A DNA stretch of 55,191 nucleotides from Thermoplasmata archaeon (GTDB lineage: Archaea > Thermoplasmatota > Thermoplasmata > Thermoplasmatales > Thermoplasmataceae), in NCBI GenBank assembly GCA_021797055.1, contig JAKAAI010000003.1, forward strand, positions 1 to 55,191. The letters are read 5' to 3'. Of this stretch, positions 24,744 through 33,353 are shown in pieces. The notes beneath the pieces are model-generated. The model ran no database searches. It had not been told where the DNA came from and saw nothing but the letters and a program-made list of their open reading frames with translations. The position numbers were made by a program, and so were the translations under genes. Numbering within the stretch: the first letter of the stretch is position 1; each line of letters begins with the position of its first letter.

Positions 24744-25646
24744 CTAGCCATTTCTCGATGAATCAATCTGAATAAAAAATATTGAAAGTATGATTATTGC
24801 TGCACCCAGATATTGAATGCCTGTGAGGAATATGTCTAGAATCAGGACAGAAAAAATGGCGGCTGATATAGGCTCCATTGATGCGGTCACAGAAGCATCA
24901 CTGGAGGTAATGTGTTTCATACTCTTTATGTATAGATAGAATGCACCAAGTGTACCCACAATAACGACAAATAAGATAAGACCTGAAATTGTCACTATTG
25001 ATCCAAATGGCATCGCAGAAAGATTTGAAATATATCGAATGGAAGGATATAGACCGAAAATCGTTGCAGGAATGCAGGCAAAAAGAAAACCCAGGCTGAT
25101 TGTTGCCTCAAAACCTTCCTTCTTCACAAGGACCCTTGCATATATTGTATAAAACGCCCCGCTAACAGCAGCCATTAAACCGAAGAATAGACCGACAGGA
25201 CTCACAACGAAAATACTTCCTGCAGAGTAGAAATTGAATGATAGAAGTATGAGACCAAAGAATGAGAAGATAATTGAAAATAACAGGATCGTGGTGGTGG
25301 GTCGGTTTCTTCTCATTAGATCATAAATGACCACCATAGGCATGAAGAGGTACTGAAGAACCGTCGCAGTTGTCGCGTTTGAATAAAATATCGCCGCTAG
25401 ATAGGTCATCTGGGCAGCAAAAAGCCCTATCATACCGAAAATTGAGATGCTCAATAGGTCAGCTTTTTTGAAGTTTGGTCTTATAAAGACAAGAAGTATC
25501 AATGATGACAGGAGCAATCTGAAGAATAGCAGGACAATATACGGCATCGATGTTATAGAGAACAGAAAATTAATGGCAACACTTGAGGCTCCCCACATAG
25601 TGGCACCGACGAGAGACTGCGATATGCCGAGGGTTTTTTCTTTCAT
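24744..25646 (-). CDS. EamA/DMT-family transporter
   Basis: A 300-residue membrane protein with about ten helices made of two EamA repeats, typical of drug/metabolite exporters (RhaT-like). The first repeat begins GATMWGASSVAINFLF; the second contains AVSGAFYTIYARVLV. The final helix carries SAAIFSVLILD. Substrate unknown. It diverges from the tyrosine catabolic operon, so exporting or taking up an aromatic compound is conceivable but unproven. Confidence 0.85.
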   Translation of the reverse strand: MKEKTLGISQSLVGATMWGASSVAINFLFSITSMPYIVLLFFRLLLSSLILLVFIRPNFKKADLLSISIFGMIGLFAAQMTYLAAIFYSNATTATVLQYLFMPMVVIYDLMRRNRPTTTILLFSIIFSFFGLILLSFNFYSAGSIFVVSPVGLFFGLMAAVSGAFYTIYARVLVKKEGFEATISLGFLFACIPATIFGLYPSIRYISNLSAMPFGSIVTISGLILFVVIVGTLGAFYLYIKSMKHITSSDASVTASMEPISAAIFSVLILDIFLTGIQYLGAAIIILSIFFIQIDSSRNG

Positions 25647-25720
25647 TAACAGATAGGTATTGCCCTTTTACCTTAACGTTTTCCGGAACAGTCTTAAAAA
25701 TAAGGAAATTTAGATTATGA

Positions 25721-25793
25721 GTTAATTATAAATCACACCGCAAGATGAAATCAACAATCAAAAATGTTATCTAACGAAAAGTAATTATAAATT
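25721..25793 (+). promoter_or_regulatory. Promoter region of the hpd operon with duplicated TATA-like run
   Basis: TTAATTATAAAT (25722-25733) and TAATTATAAAT (25782-25792) are nearly the same sequence 60 bp apart. The first is placed to give a leader of about 40 nt; the second directly abuts the ATG at 25794 and would start transcription inside the gene. Confidence 0.45.
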
Positions 25794-26879
25794 ATGCCTG
25801 AAGAAACAATACTTGAGAAAGTAAAATCTGTCGAATTTTTTGTAGGTTCAGCTAAGCAGTGGGCGTATATGCACCAGAATGCGTTTGGATTTAAACTTAG
25901 GGGGTACGCCGGCCCGGAAACAGGCATTAGAGACAGAGTATCTTACCTGCTATCGCAGGGCGATGCCAATTTTATCTTTACAAGTTTCATAAACCCTGAC
26001 GACTATGTAGGGAAGCATATCCACTTGCATGGAGACGGCGTTAAGGATGTCGCTTTCCAGGTGAATGATATTGATTACACGATAACGGAAATTGAAAAGA
26101 GGAAATTGATCAAACCGGCAAAGATTGAAACGTTGAAAACTGGAAACGGGAAGATCAGAACGAGCTATATTCCAACTTTCGGTGAAACAATACATTCTTT
26201 ACAGGATTTGGGCGAATATGATTCAGACCTTCCTCCTGGTTTCGAACATGTGGACGATGATCACAAACCAAAGGGGATAAAGTCTATTGATCACATAGTT
26301 GGGAATGTAGAAGAGAAGAAAATGGATGACTGGGTGAACTACTATATCAATGGCCTCGGATTCAAGCAACTTATGAGCTTTGACGACAAGGATATAAGCA
26401 CTGAATATTCAGCACTGCAGTCAAAGGTTGTTGAATACAACAACAGGAAGATAGTTTTTCCGATTAACGAGCCTGCGTGGGGGCTTAAGAAATCACAGAT
26501 ACAGGAATACCTGGACTATTACAAGTCACCTGGAGTGCAGCATATTGCCTTCCTGACGGACAATATAATAGAGACTGTCAAAAAACTTAAGCAGTCAGGA
26601 GTTGAGTTCTTACCGACGCCGAAGGCCTATTATGATAATCTTGAGGATAGGGTAGGAAAAATAAAGGAGGATGTCGACAAGATAATGGACCTAGATATTC
26701 TCGTGGACAGGGACGAATATGGTTATCTACTGCAAATATTTACCAAGCCGATAGGTGACCGCCCAACGGTGTTTTATGAAATAATACAGAGAAGAGGGGC
26801 AATTTCTTTCGGAAAGGGAAATTTCAAGTCACTCTTTGAGTCAATTGAGAGGGAACAGGCTAAGAGAGGCAACCTCTAA
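25794..26879 (+). CDS. hpd: 4-Hydroxyphenylpyruvate dioxygenase
   Basis: A 361-residue Fe(II) enzyme that turns 4-hydroxyphenylpyruvate into homogentisate. Two VOC domains are visible. The metal ligands are His167 (SIDHIVGNV), His250 (GVQHIAF) and Glu329 (FYEIIQRRG). The tail FGKGNFKSLFESIEREQAKRG is a family signature. It opens a tightly packed operon with fah and hmgA (gaps of 12 and 2 nt), together the route from tyrosine to fumarate and acetoacetate. Confidence 0.96.
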   Translation: MPEETILEKVKSVEFFVGSAKQWAYMHQNAFGFKLRGYAGPETGIRDRVSYLLSQGDANFIFTSFINPDDYVGKHIHLHGDGVKDVAFQVNDIDYTITEIEKRKLIKPAKIETLKTGNGKIRTSYIPTFGETIHSLQDLGEYDSDLPPGFEHVDDDHKPKGIKSIDHIVGNVEEKKMDDWVNYYINGLGFKQLMSFDDKDISTEYSALQSKVVEYNNRKIVFPINEPAWGLKKSQIQEYLDYYKSPGVQHIAFLTDNIIETVKKLKQSGVEFLPTPKAYYDNLEDRVGKIKEDVDKIMDLDILVDRDEYGYLLQIFTKPIGDRPTVFYEIIQRRGAISFGKGNFKSLFESIEREQAKRGNL

Positions 26880-26891
26880 GGTAGTGAATCC

Positions 26892-27788
26892 TTGGTTTTG
26901 ATTGGAAGGCTTATATTTGATCACGATTTAAGGACTGTTGTTTATCTCAATGGCAGGTATTATTCCGTATCTGAAATGACAGCAAAAACCGAATCTGAGA
27001 TTGACAGGGATTTTTATTACATTCTCAGGAATGCTCACGATTTTTTATCCAACCCGGAAGAAAAGTATGTTATCAATGAAAAACCTGAAAGTTATTCCAT
27101 ACCTGTGCCTGAAGTTGTATCGTTGAGGGATTTTTTTGCATTTGAGGAGCATGTATCAAACGCAAGAAGAAAGAGAGGCGAAAAGGTTCCGGAAGAATGG
27201 TACAGGTTTCCAGTCTTCTACTATTCTAACAGGAAGAGCAGCATTGGACACATGGAACCTCTTTTATATCCAAAATACACAAAAATGCTTGACTATGAGA
27301 TGGAGCTTGCATTTGTTGTGGGTAAGAAGGGAAAGAATATTTCAGCTGATGATTATGAGGAATATATCGCTGGAGTAACAATTGCAAATGACTGGAGCGC
27401 CCGGGATGTACAGAGTGTGGAGACAAAGGTTGGGCTTGGTCCGGCTAAAGGCAAAGATTTTGCTACTTCCCTTGGGCCATTCATACTTTCGGTCGATTCG
27501 CTTGCAAAGAATAAGGTTGCAAGGGGCGTATACAATATCCAGCTTTCGGCTGCGGTAAACGGGATTAAGTACGGGAGCAGTAACATGTCCAAAATTCATT
27601 TTGATCTTGGAAGGATTGTTGAAAGAGCATCTGAAGAAACCACAATCTTTCCAGGTGATGTCATAATGACCGGTACCTTCGGAAACGGCTCAATACTGGA
27701 AATGGACGGGAGGGAATGGTTGAGAAGAGGAGACACGGTAACAATAAGTTCAGATATGATAGGTGAATTAACAAACAGGGTGATTTAG
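26892..27788 (+). CDS. Fumarylacetoacetate hydrolase family protein
   Basis: A 298-residue FAH-family hydrolase. The core DYEMELAFVVGKKGKNI carries the acidic metal ligands, followed by IANDWSARDVQ, KGKDFATSLGPF and TGTFGNGS. Position between hpd and hmgA makes fumarylacetoacetase (cleaving to fumarate and acetoacetate) the natural reading. It is shorter than the animal enzyme, as in many prokaryotic FAH proteins. The start is TTG, 12 nt after hpd; another in-frame TTG is two codons on. Confidence 0.88.
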   Translation: MVLIGRLIFDHDLRTVVYLNGRYYSVSEMTAKTESEIDRDFYYILRNAHDFLSNPEEKYVINEKPESYSIPVPEVVSLRDFFAFEEHVSNARRKRGEKVPEEWYRFPVFYYSNRKSSIGHMEPLLYPKYTKMLDYEMELAFVVGKKGKNISADDYEEYIAGVTIANDWSARDVQSVETKVGLGPAKGKDFATSLGPFILSVDSLAKNKVARGVYNIQLSAAVNGIKYGSSNMSKIHFDLGRIVERASEETTIFPGDVIMTGTFGNGSILEMDGREWLRRGDTVTISSDMIGELTNRVI

Positions 27789-27790
27789 AA

Positions 27791-28936
27791 ATGGTTTTTT
27801 ATTATAAGCAGGGCAAGGTTCCTGAGTTCAGACACACGTTTGATTCGAAAGATCATATCATGAAGGAGGAACTTTTCGGCGAGGAGAGTTTTGATGGAGT
27901 ATACTCTCTGCTGTACCATCTTGGAGAACCTACGCGAGTCGTAGATATCAACAGAGAGGAAAAGAGGGAATTCGATCCTTCAGATGATAATGTCATGAAA
28001 CACAGGCACCTGATGACGTCAAAGCTTCAGAGAAAGGGCAATTTTATTAATGGAAGACAGTATTTATTCTGGAACAGCAGGATCAGGATTGGTATATCTA
28101 AACCAGCGGAAAAAATGGTACCATATCTGAGAAATGCACTTGCCGAGGAACTACTATTTTTCCACCGTGGCAAGGGAAAACTTTCAACCGTCTTTGGTTG
28201 GATTTCTCTGTTTGAAGGCGATTACGTTTACATACCAAAGGGAACAACTTTTATCCTAGATGCATCGGATGATGCAGAAATATTGTTCATGGAGAGTTTT
28301 GACAGAATCGATCTTCCAGGAAGATATCTTAACCGTTATGGCCAGTTGCGCGAAGGAACACCGTACTATACCAGAGATTTCAGATTGCCCACGCTTTATG
28401 ATCTAAAGGATTCAGATGAACCTAACAAGGTTTACGTGGATTATGACACCTACTACATGGTGGAGGAAAGAAATTCCCCTATATTCGATGTATCCGGATG
28501 GGACGGTTATCTCTACCCATATGCGATCAATATTGATAGGATGGCGCCGATTGTCGGCAAGCTTCATCAACCGCCACCGGTCCATGAGAATTTTTCAGGT
28601 AAAAGTTTCATGGTCGGTACGTTTCTGCCTAGGCCATTCGACTTTCATCCCAGGTCAATTCCCATATCCTACTATCATAACAACATCGATACAGATGAAT
28701 TTCTCTTCTATTCATCCGGAAATTTCATGAGCAGAAAGGGGATTGAGCCGGGATCCATAACACTGCATGTAAGGGGTATAATTCACGGCCCCCAGCCAGG
28801 TGCAGTTGAAGGGAGTATCGGAGCAAAATCAACCGACGAAAAGGCGGTTATGATAGAGGCGTATGAACCCCTTAAATTGACCAAGACAGCCATGAAAATA
28901 GAAGATAAGGATTACATGAAATCCTGGTCAAAATAA
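27791..28936 (+). CDS. hmgA: Homogentisate 1,2-dioxygenase
   Basis: A 381-residue non-heme iron enzyme that opens the homogentisate ring to maleylacetoacetate. GWDGYLYPYA and HQPPPVHENF are family signatures. The iron ligands are His296 (YYHNN), Glu303 (DTDEF) and His332 (IIHGPQPG). PRPFDFHPRSIP and IEDKDYMKSW also match. It starts 2 nt after the FAH gene. No maleylacetoacetate isomerase gene is present nearby. Confidence 0.96.
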   Translation: MVFYYKQGKVPEFRHTFDSKDHIMKEELFGEESFDGVYSLLYHLGEPTRVVDINREEKREFDPSDDNVMKHRHLMTSKLQRKGNFINGRQYLFWNSRIRIGISKPAEKMVPYLRNALAEELLFFHRGKGKLSTVFGWISLFEGDYVYIPKGTTFILDASDDAEILFMESFDRIDLPGRYLNRYGQLREGTPYYTRDFRLPTLYDLKDSDEPNKVYVDYDTYYMVEERNSPIFDVSGWDGYLYPYAINIDRMAPIVGKLHQPPPVHENFSGKSFMVGTFLPRPFDFHPRSIPISYYHNNIDTDEFLFYSSGNFMSRKGIEPGSITLHVRGIIHGPQPGAVEGSIGAKSTDEKAVMIEAYEPLKLTKTAMKIEDKDYMKSWSK

Positions 28937-28941
28937 TCAAA

Positions 28942-29358
28942 TCATGATATTTTAATTTCCTTGAGACCGCTTCTGCTATTAAGCTCCCTGTTTATGTGAA
29001 CGGAATCCACCTTCATGATCTGGACTTCCAAAAGCGGACTGATTGTAGCGTCAAACAGGTGACCGCCAGTTACGTTATGGTCCTTCAGAGCTAGTGAAGC
29101 ATGTATGTGGAATACCGGTTCTGTCTCAGAAATGCTTCCGTGCAGGGAAACAACCTCGCCTGGAGTTTCTATTATCCTGTGCTCGTATTCCTTTCCGTTG
29201 AAATAGCCAAGATCGCATCTGCTGAACATACCGATTCCCCAGATAATCATTCCACTCCTGACAGTATACTTACTGACGATCTCTTTCAGATCATTAAAAA
29301 GGTTTTCTCCATGCTCCAGTTTTGCCAGTATTATGTTTCCTTCGTTGTTAGACTGCAT
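28942..29358 (-). CDS. PPC/DUF296 domain protein
   Basis: A 138-residue stand-alone PPC (DUF296) domain. The three-histidine metal region is visible: HIHASLALKDHNVTGGHLFDA. In plants this domain is attached to AT-hooks; stand-alone archaeal copies have no known function. It faces hmgA with a 5-nt gap between stops. Start is ATG at 29358. Confidence 0.85.
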   Translation of the reverse strand: MQSNNEGNIILAKLEHGENLFNDLKEIVSKYTVRSGMIIWGIGMFSRCDLGYFNGKEYEHRIIETPGEVVSLHGSISETEPVFHIHASLALKDHNVTGGHLFDATISPLLEVQIMKVDSVHINRELNSRSGLKEIKIS

Positions 29359-29395
29359 CCATCAAGTAATGCACATTAAAATAAAAATATCTTCA

Positions 29396-29410
29396 TTTCC
29401 TTCGAGGAAA
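29396..29410 (-). terminator. Possible terminator hairpin after the Nudix gene
   Basis: TTTCCT-TCG-AGGAAA is a perfect 6-base-arm hairpin about 40 nt past the Nudix stop. Read leftward it is followed by a T-rich run. That run may also serve as TATA element for the PPC-domain gene. Confidence 0.35.
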
Positions 29411-29447
29411 CATATAGGTACATGGATGGATCAACACTTCACGTCAG

Positions 29448-29933
29448 TCATTCATCATAGATGACAGATGTGAGAATTCGATAAGTTAATCCCCAGATCC
29501 TCCCACCTTCATAATCCAGCGAGGGAAAACCATTTTCCATTTTTGATGCTCTGAATTCTGATACGCCAACCCAGTGGACATCCGAAACCTCATCGCCAGG
29601 TTCAGCTGAAGGCCTGGATTTTACTATAGAGTAAAATACGCCAACCAACTTTTTTCCATGCATCGTTGAATAAGTTCCAATGTAACCATCTGCTTTCAGG
29701 TCGATGTGGACTTCCTCTTTTGTTTCTCTTTCCGCGGTCAATTTCAGGTCCTCTCCCGGCTTCCGGAACCCACCTGGAAGGGCAATCTGTCCTGACCATG
29801 GATCTCCCTGTCTTACATTCCTGACTATTAAAAGGACAGAGGTTAGATCAGTTATAAGCATTACAGCCGCATGCTGATGCTGATCAATGAAATCCTGTTC
29901 TTTGATCAGTATCTTTCTTCCTGAAGGTGTCAA
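29448..29933 (-). CDS. Nudix hydrolase (CoA pyrophosphatase-like)
   Basis: A 161-residue Nudix protein. The box G-x5-E-x7-RE-x2-EE is seen in GGFRKPGEDLKLTAERETKEE. The preceding DPWSGQIALPGG resembles the HSGQIAFPGG of NudL-type CoA diphosphatases, so hydrolysis of CoA or its derivatives is the best guess. The start is TTG; no better in-frame ATG precedes the conserved region. Confidence 0.87.
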   Translation of the reverse strand: MTPSGRKILIKEQDFIDQHQHAAVMLITDLTSVLLIVRNVRQGDPWSGQIALPGGFRKPGEDLKLTAERETKEEVHIDLKADGYIGTYSTMHGKKLVGVFYSIVKSRPSAEPGDEVSDVHWVGVSEFRASKMENGFPSLDYEGGRIWGLTYRILTSVIYDE

Positions 29934-30049
29934 GATTATTGGTTATTCACAGCATGAATACTAATCTTTCCGGAAAGAAAGTTCATGGCTGGTTTTTTCC
30001 GTGAAATTTCAGTCAGCGAAACTCCTGCGAAAAAATATTGGAAAAACAT

Positions 30050-30074
30050 TTTATATATTAGTATGATACTAATA
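30050..30074 (+). promoter_or_regulatory. Promoter and palindromic operator of the amino acid permease
   Basis: TATA run TTTATATAT (30050-30058) overlaps the perfect inverted repeat TATTAGTA-TGA-TACTAATA (30056-30074), which ends 7 nt before the ATG at 30082. A protein bound there would block TBP or RNA polymerase. Confidence 0.6.
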
Positions 30075-30081
30075 AGATTTA

Positions 30082-31656
30082 ATGGTAGCAAATGCAAGCA
30101 ATGAACCTGCAGGTCTTGTACCGCCACCGGATCAAAGCCGTCTTAGAAAGGGGGAAGTGGGAGTATGGGGTGCTATTGCAGAAGAGATAGCAGCCATGGC
30201 ACCTGCTTGTGATACTGTAGCTTTCATTACATCGGCTGCGGCATTCGCATTTTTCCTGACTCCACTCGCTTTCCTGATTGCAACTTTAACAATGTTTCTT
30301 GAGGTAAATACACTATACCACTTATCAAAGAGGCATGCCAGCGCTGGTGGCTACTATGGATATATCGGAACTGCATTTGGGCCAACGCCAGCAATTACTT
30401 CTGGCCTTCTTTATGTTATGTACCAGATTGCGAGCACTGCTGCGATACCGGTTTATGTTGGAGGTGTCGTATTACCTGGAGTGCTGGAATATTTCCTTGG
30501 GATAACCCTTCCTGGCTGGATCTGGATACCGTTCATACTTTTATTTATACTTGCACCGATTACGCTTTCAATATTCGGTATAAGGCCGCAGATGAAATAT
30601 GTCAGAATAGCAGCCTTCTTCGAAGTCATATTTCTTGCTGTGCTCTCAGCAATCATAATAATCGGATCAAAGGACAATACGCTAGTTGTGTTCAATCCGT
30701 TTGTTCATTCTTCCGTCTTCAACAAAATTGGGGGCCCGCTTTCCGGGCTGGGGCTCGGTATGATTTTCGGCCTCACCAGTTTTATTGGATACGGCGGGTC
30801 GGCACCTTTGGGGGAGGAGGTTACTAATAGCAGGGCAATTACCAAAAGCCTTGTCTTTGGGCTAGTTATTGTTGGCGTTGTACTTACAGAGGTTGCCTAT
30901 GCTCTGACAGTAGGTTGGGGTGTTTCGCTGATGGCATCATTTGCGTCTGCCAATATACCTGGAATAATAGTAGCAACTGCCTATGCCGGTGTTGCTGGGG
31001 GCGTTATGCTTGCGCTTGTTGCATTCAATTCGGCTTTCTCAGACTCAGTTGCTATGCAGTCCAATGCAGGCAGGGTCTATTATGCCATGGGAAGGGACGG
31101 AGTGCTTCCGCACTACTTCGCGGAATTGCATAAAAGGTATGTTACTCCTCACAAAGCACTTATTTTTATCGGCACCAGCGCATCCCTGTTGGCTATTGGT
31201 GGCACACTTCTTATAAACCATCTGATGGACAACTCAATGTCCGTTCTTCTCTTTGATCCTGCCACTGGACTTGCTGTTTCTGACTCTCTTGGGACAGCCT
31301 TTCAGTTCTTTACAACGCTTGCCCTGTTTGGTCTTATTATCACACATTTCCTTTTGAATGTCAGCGTAATTACACTGTTCTTTAGATTAAAAGAAAAGCA
31401 TAAGGGAATCTACAATATTATTCATATTACAGAGCATTATGTACTTCCTATTCTCGCCACAGCGGTTTTTATTTTCGTGCTATATGAGTCCATAATCCCT
31501 CCAATTTTTCCAATTACTGATGCTATAGCAGCCTCTGTTATCTACCTCGTATTTGCAATATTCTACGCAATCAGGATAACAATAAAGAAACCTGATGTCG
31601 CGAAGATGGCTGGAAGAAGCGTGAATTTAGTGGAGGAAGAAAAGCTTGGTAGATAA
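30082..31656 (+). CDS. Amino acid permease (APC superfamily)
   Basis: A 524-residue transporter with about 12 hydrophobic helices. The early segment after a 40-residue cytoplasmic tail has the APC features ASAGGYYGYIG and TSFIGYGGSAPLGEE. NAGRVYYAMGRDGVLP is the classic loop of this family. Amino acid type is not readable. A small gene follows 10 nt after its stop and is likely co-transcribed. Confidence 0.88.
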   Translation: MVANASNEPAGLVPPPDQSRLRKGEVGVWGAIAEEIAAMAPACDTVAFITSAAAFAFFLTPLAFLIATLTMFLEVNTLYHLSKRHASAGGYYGYIGTAFGPTPAITSGLLYVMYQIASTAAIPVYVGGVVLPGVLEYFLGITLPGWIWIPFILLFILAPITLSIFGIRPQMKYVRIAAFFEVIFLAVLSAIIIIGSKDNTLVVFNPFVHSSVFNKIGGPLSGLGLGMIFGLTSFIGYGGSAPLGEEVTNSRAITKSLVFGLVIVGVVLTEVAYALTVGWGVSLMASFASANIPGIIVATAYAGVAGGVMLALVAFNSAFSDSVAMQSNAGRVYYAMGRDGVLPHYFAELHKRYVTPHKALIFIGTSASLLAIGGTLLINHLMDNSMSVLLFDPATGLAVSDSLGTAFQFFTTLALFGLIITHFLLNVSVITLFFRLKEKHKGIYNIIHITEHYVLPILATAVFIFVLYESIIPPIFPITDAIAASVIYLVFAIFYAIRITIKKPDVAKMAGRSVNLVEEEKLGR

Positions 31657-31666
31657 TTACATAAGA

Positions 31667-31909
31667 ATGGATCTCGCTTTGATTGAAAACAGAAAAGGCA
31701 CTTTGATGCTGGACTTTAACGGATTAACGTTTACTGGCAGAAAAGGTATCAATTTCAGCCTCCCTCTGAGTGACATCGAGAATGTTTCATTCATAAAGAC
31801 CTCATTAAAAACTTCAACATTGATAGTCAATGAAATGGAGATTACGGTTTGCAGGGCACATCTCTGGGCTGCGGATATAAAAAAATTAGGAAAGAAAAAT
31901 CTTCAATAG
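31667..31909 (+). CDS. Small PH/GRAM-like hypothetical protein
   Basis: An 80-residue protein of alternating beta-strand character (GTLMLDFNGLTFTGR, LPLSDIENVSF, TLIVNEMEITV) ending in a helix. This resembles a small pleckstrin-homology/GRAM-like beta fold, but I would not insist. The ATG at 31667 gives a 10-nt gap from the permease; an in-frame TTG at 31646 would overlap it. Its position suggests a role with the permease. Confidence 0.55.
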   Translation: MDLALIENRKGTLMLDFNGLTFTGRKGINFSLPLSDIENVSFIKTSLKTSTLIVNEMEITVCRAHLWAADIKKLGKKNLQ

Positions 31910-32114
31910 AGATGAATGAAAACAGTTTTAATCAGTGTACTAAAAAATCCATGGATCTCACCATTACGCATATATGAAAAAAATTCCAGTCTTTGGATCA
32001 ATTATTTTCAGGAGAATTAAATCAAGAGTTATTCTATGGGTATTTAAAATAGTAATGTGATTGTTAAATAGTTTTTTGCAATGACTGAACTGTTTAGGCG
32101 AGGCTAATCGGCAA

Positions 32115-33353
32115 ATGAACACTCTCTATATGATCGGCTGGGACATAAAGCAGGAGGCTGAGAAGCTTGAAAAGATGAGTGCAATCGGCACAAAAAGCCT
32201 TGAGAATATGGTTCTGGAGAGAGATCAGAATTTCGTACTTCTTTCCACATGTAACCGGATCGAATTCTATTCCACTTTACCTTTCAAGACGGATAATTCA
32301 CTTAAGCCTTTTCACAAACTTGAAGGTAGATTAGCGATTGAACACCTTTTCCGTGTTTCATCCGGGATTGAATCTCTGTCAATAGGCGAGAATGAAATAC
32401 TGCATCAGATCAAGGAGGCGTTTGATTTATCCTTGAAAAATAACAGGACAGACAAGGCGCTTTCAATAATATTCAGGAAAGCGCAGAGTGTTGGAAAAAA
32501 GGCCAGGGAGCAAACCGGCATATCAAAAGGAAAGACGTCAATACCCGCGCATGTTGGAAGCCTCCTTGAAAACCTATCTGATATTGGGAAGAAAAAGGTT
32601 GCAATCATTGGCAGTGGCACAATGGCAACTGATTTGGTGAAATATGCGAAGATTGCCAACCCTGCGAGGATAACGGTGTATGCCAGGAATTCAGATGCAA
32701 TTTCCAGAATCAGGCAAAAATATGGTGTATACGGTGTTGAGGAAATAGATCCAATCAGGATCTCTCAAGATAATGACATCATAATTACCGCCACCGGATC
32801 CAAGGAACCAATATTCCAGGATGATTTCGAAATAAGGGATAAAATGTTCATTGACCTTGGAATGCCACCTAATGTTTCCAGAAAAATAAGTAATAACAGT
32901 GTTATCTATCTATCAGATATCGAACCAATTATGCAGGAGAACGCCAGAAACAAGGCTGCACTGATCCCGATCATTGAGGAAATGATAAATGAAGAAGTCG
33001 GTATATTGGAGAAAAAGCTTTTAGAGTTGGATGCTGACGATTTGATAAAGACAATCTTCAATTATGCTAAACATGTGAAGGAATCTGAAATAAAGCATTC
33101 TATGTCCCTGCTTGGAAATGGTTCCGATCTGTATTATATTCTTGATAAGCTTTCAGATTCAATTATTAACAAAGTTCTGGCACCACAGACACTTGCTATC
33201 AAAAAAATGATCAAATCGGACGACGACGAAAAATTCCATAGGGTTCTCGAAGATTTCTACACGCTGGTGAAGAAAACTATGTCCGCACAGAATACTAATT
33301 CCGCTTCATCTCGCCAAGAGGCCCAAGATCAACAAGGCCAAATTCTTCTGTGA
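32115..33353 (+). CDS. hemA: Glutamyl-tRNA reductase
   Basis: A 412-residue enzyme that starts tetrapyrrole synthesis from Glu-tRNA. The catalytic Cys46 lies in STCNRIEF; GIESLSIGENEILHQIK is the second signature; VAIIGSGTMATDL is the NADPH-binding domain; a helical dimerisation domain follows. The usual HxxAP segment of the N-terminus is not recognisable (IGWDIKQEAEK stands there). The last 19 residues are encoded inside the convergent phosphoesterase gene (59-bp overlap) and are low-complexity polar. The leader before it is about 200 bp and AT-rich with no structure I can support. Confidence 0.93.
   Translation: MNTLYMIGWDIKQEAEKLEKMSAIGTKSLENMVLERDQNFVLLSTCNRIEFYSTLPFKTDNSLKPFHKLEGRLAIEHLFRVSSGIESLSIGENEILHQIKEAFDLSLKNNRTDKALSIIFRKAQSVGKKAREQTGISKGKTSIPAHVGSLLENLSDIGKKKVAIIGSGTMATDLVKYAKIANPARITVYARNSDAISRIRQKYGVYGVEEIDPIRISQDNDIIITATGSKEPIFQDDFEIRDKMFIDLGMPPNVSRKISNNSVIYLSDIEPIMQENARNKAALIPIIEEMINEEVGILEKKLLELDADDLIKTIFNYAKHVKESEIKHSMSLLGNGSDLYYILDKLSDSIINKVLAPQTLAIKKMIKSDDDEKFHRVLEDFYTLVKKTMSAQNTNSASSRQEAQDQQGQILL

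Noticed and set aside
29936..30127. 63-codon leftward frame across the permease promoter
   Set aside because: It runs antisense into the permease gene and across its palindrome; no recognisable product.
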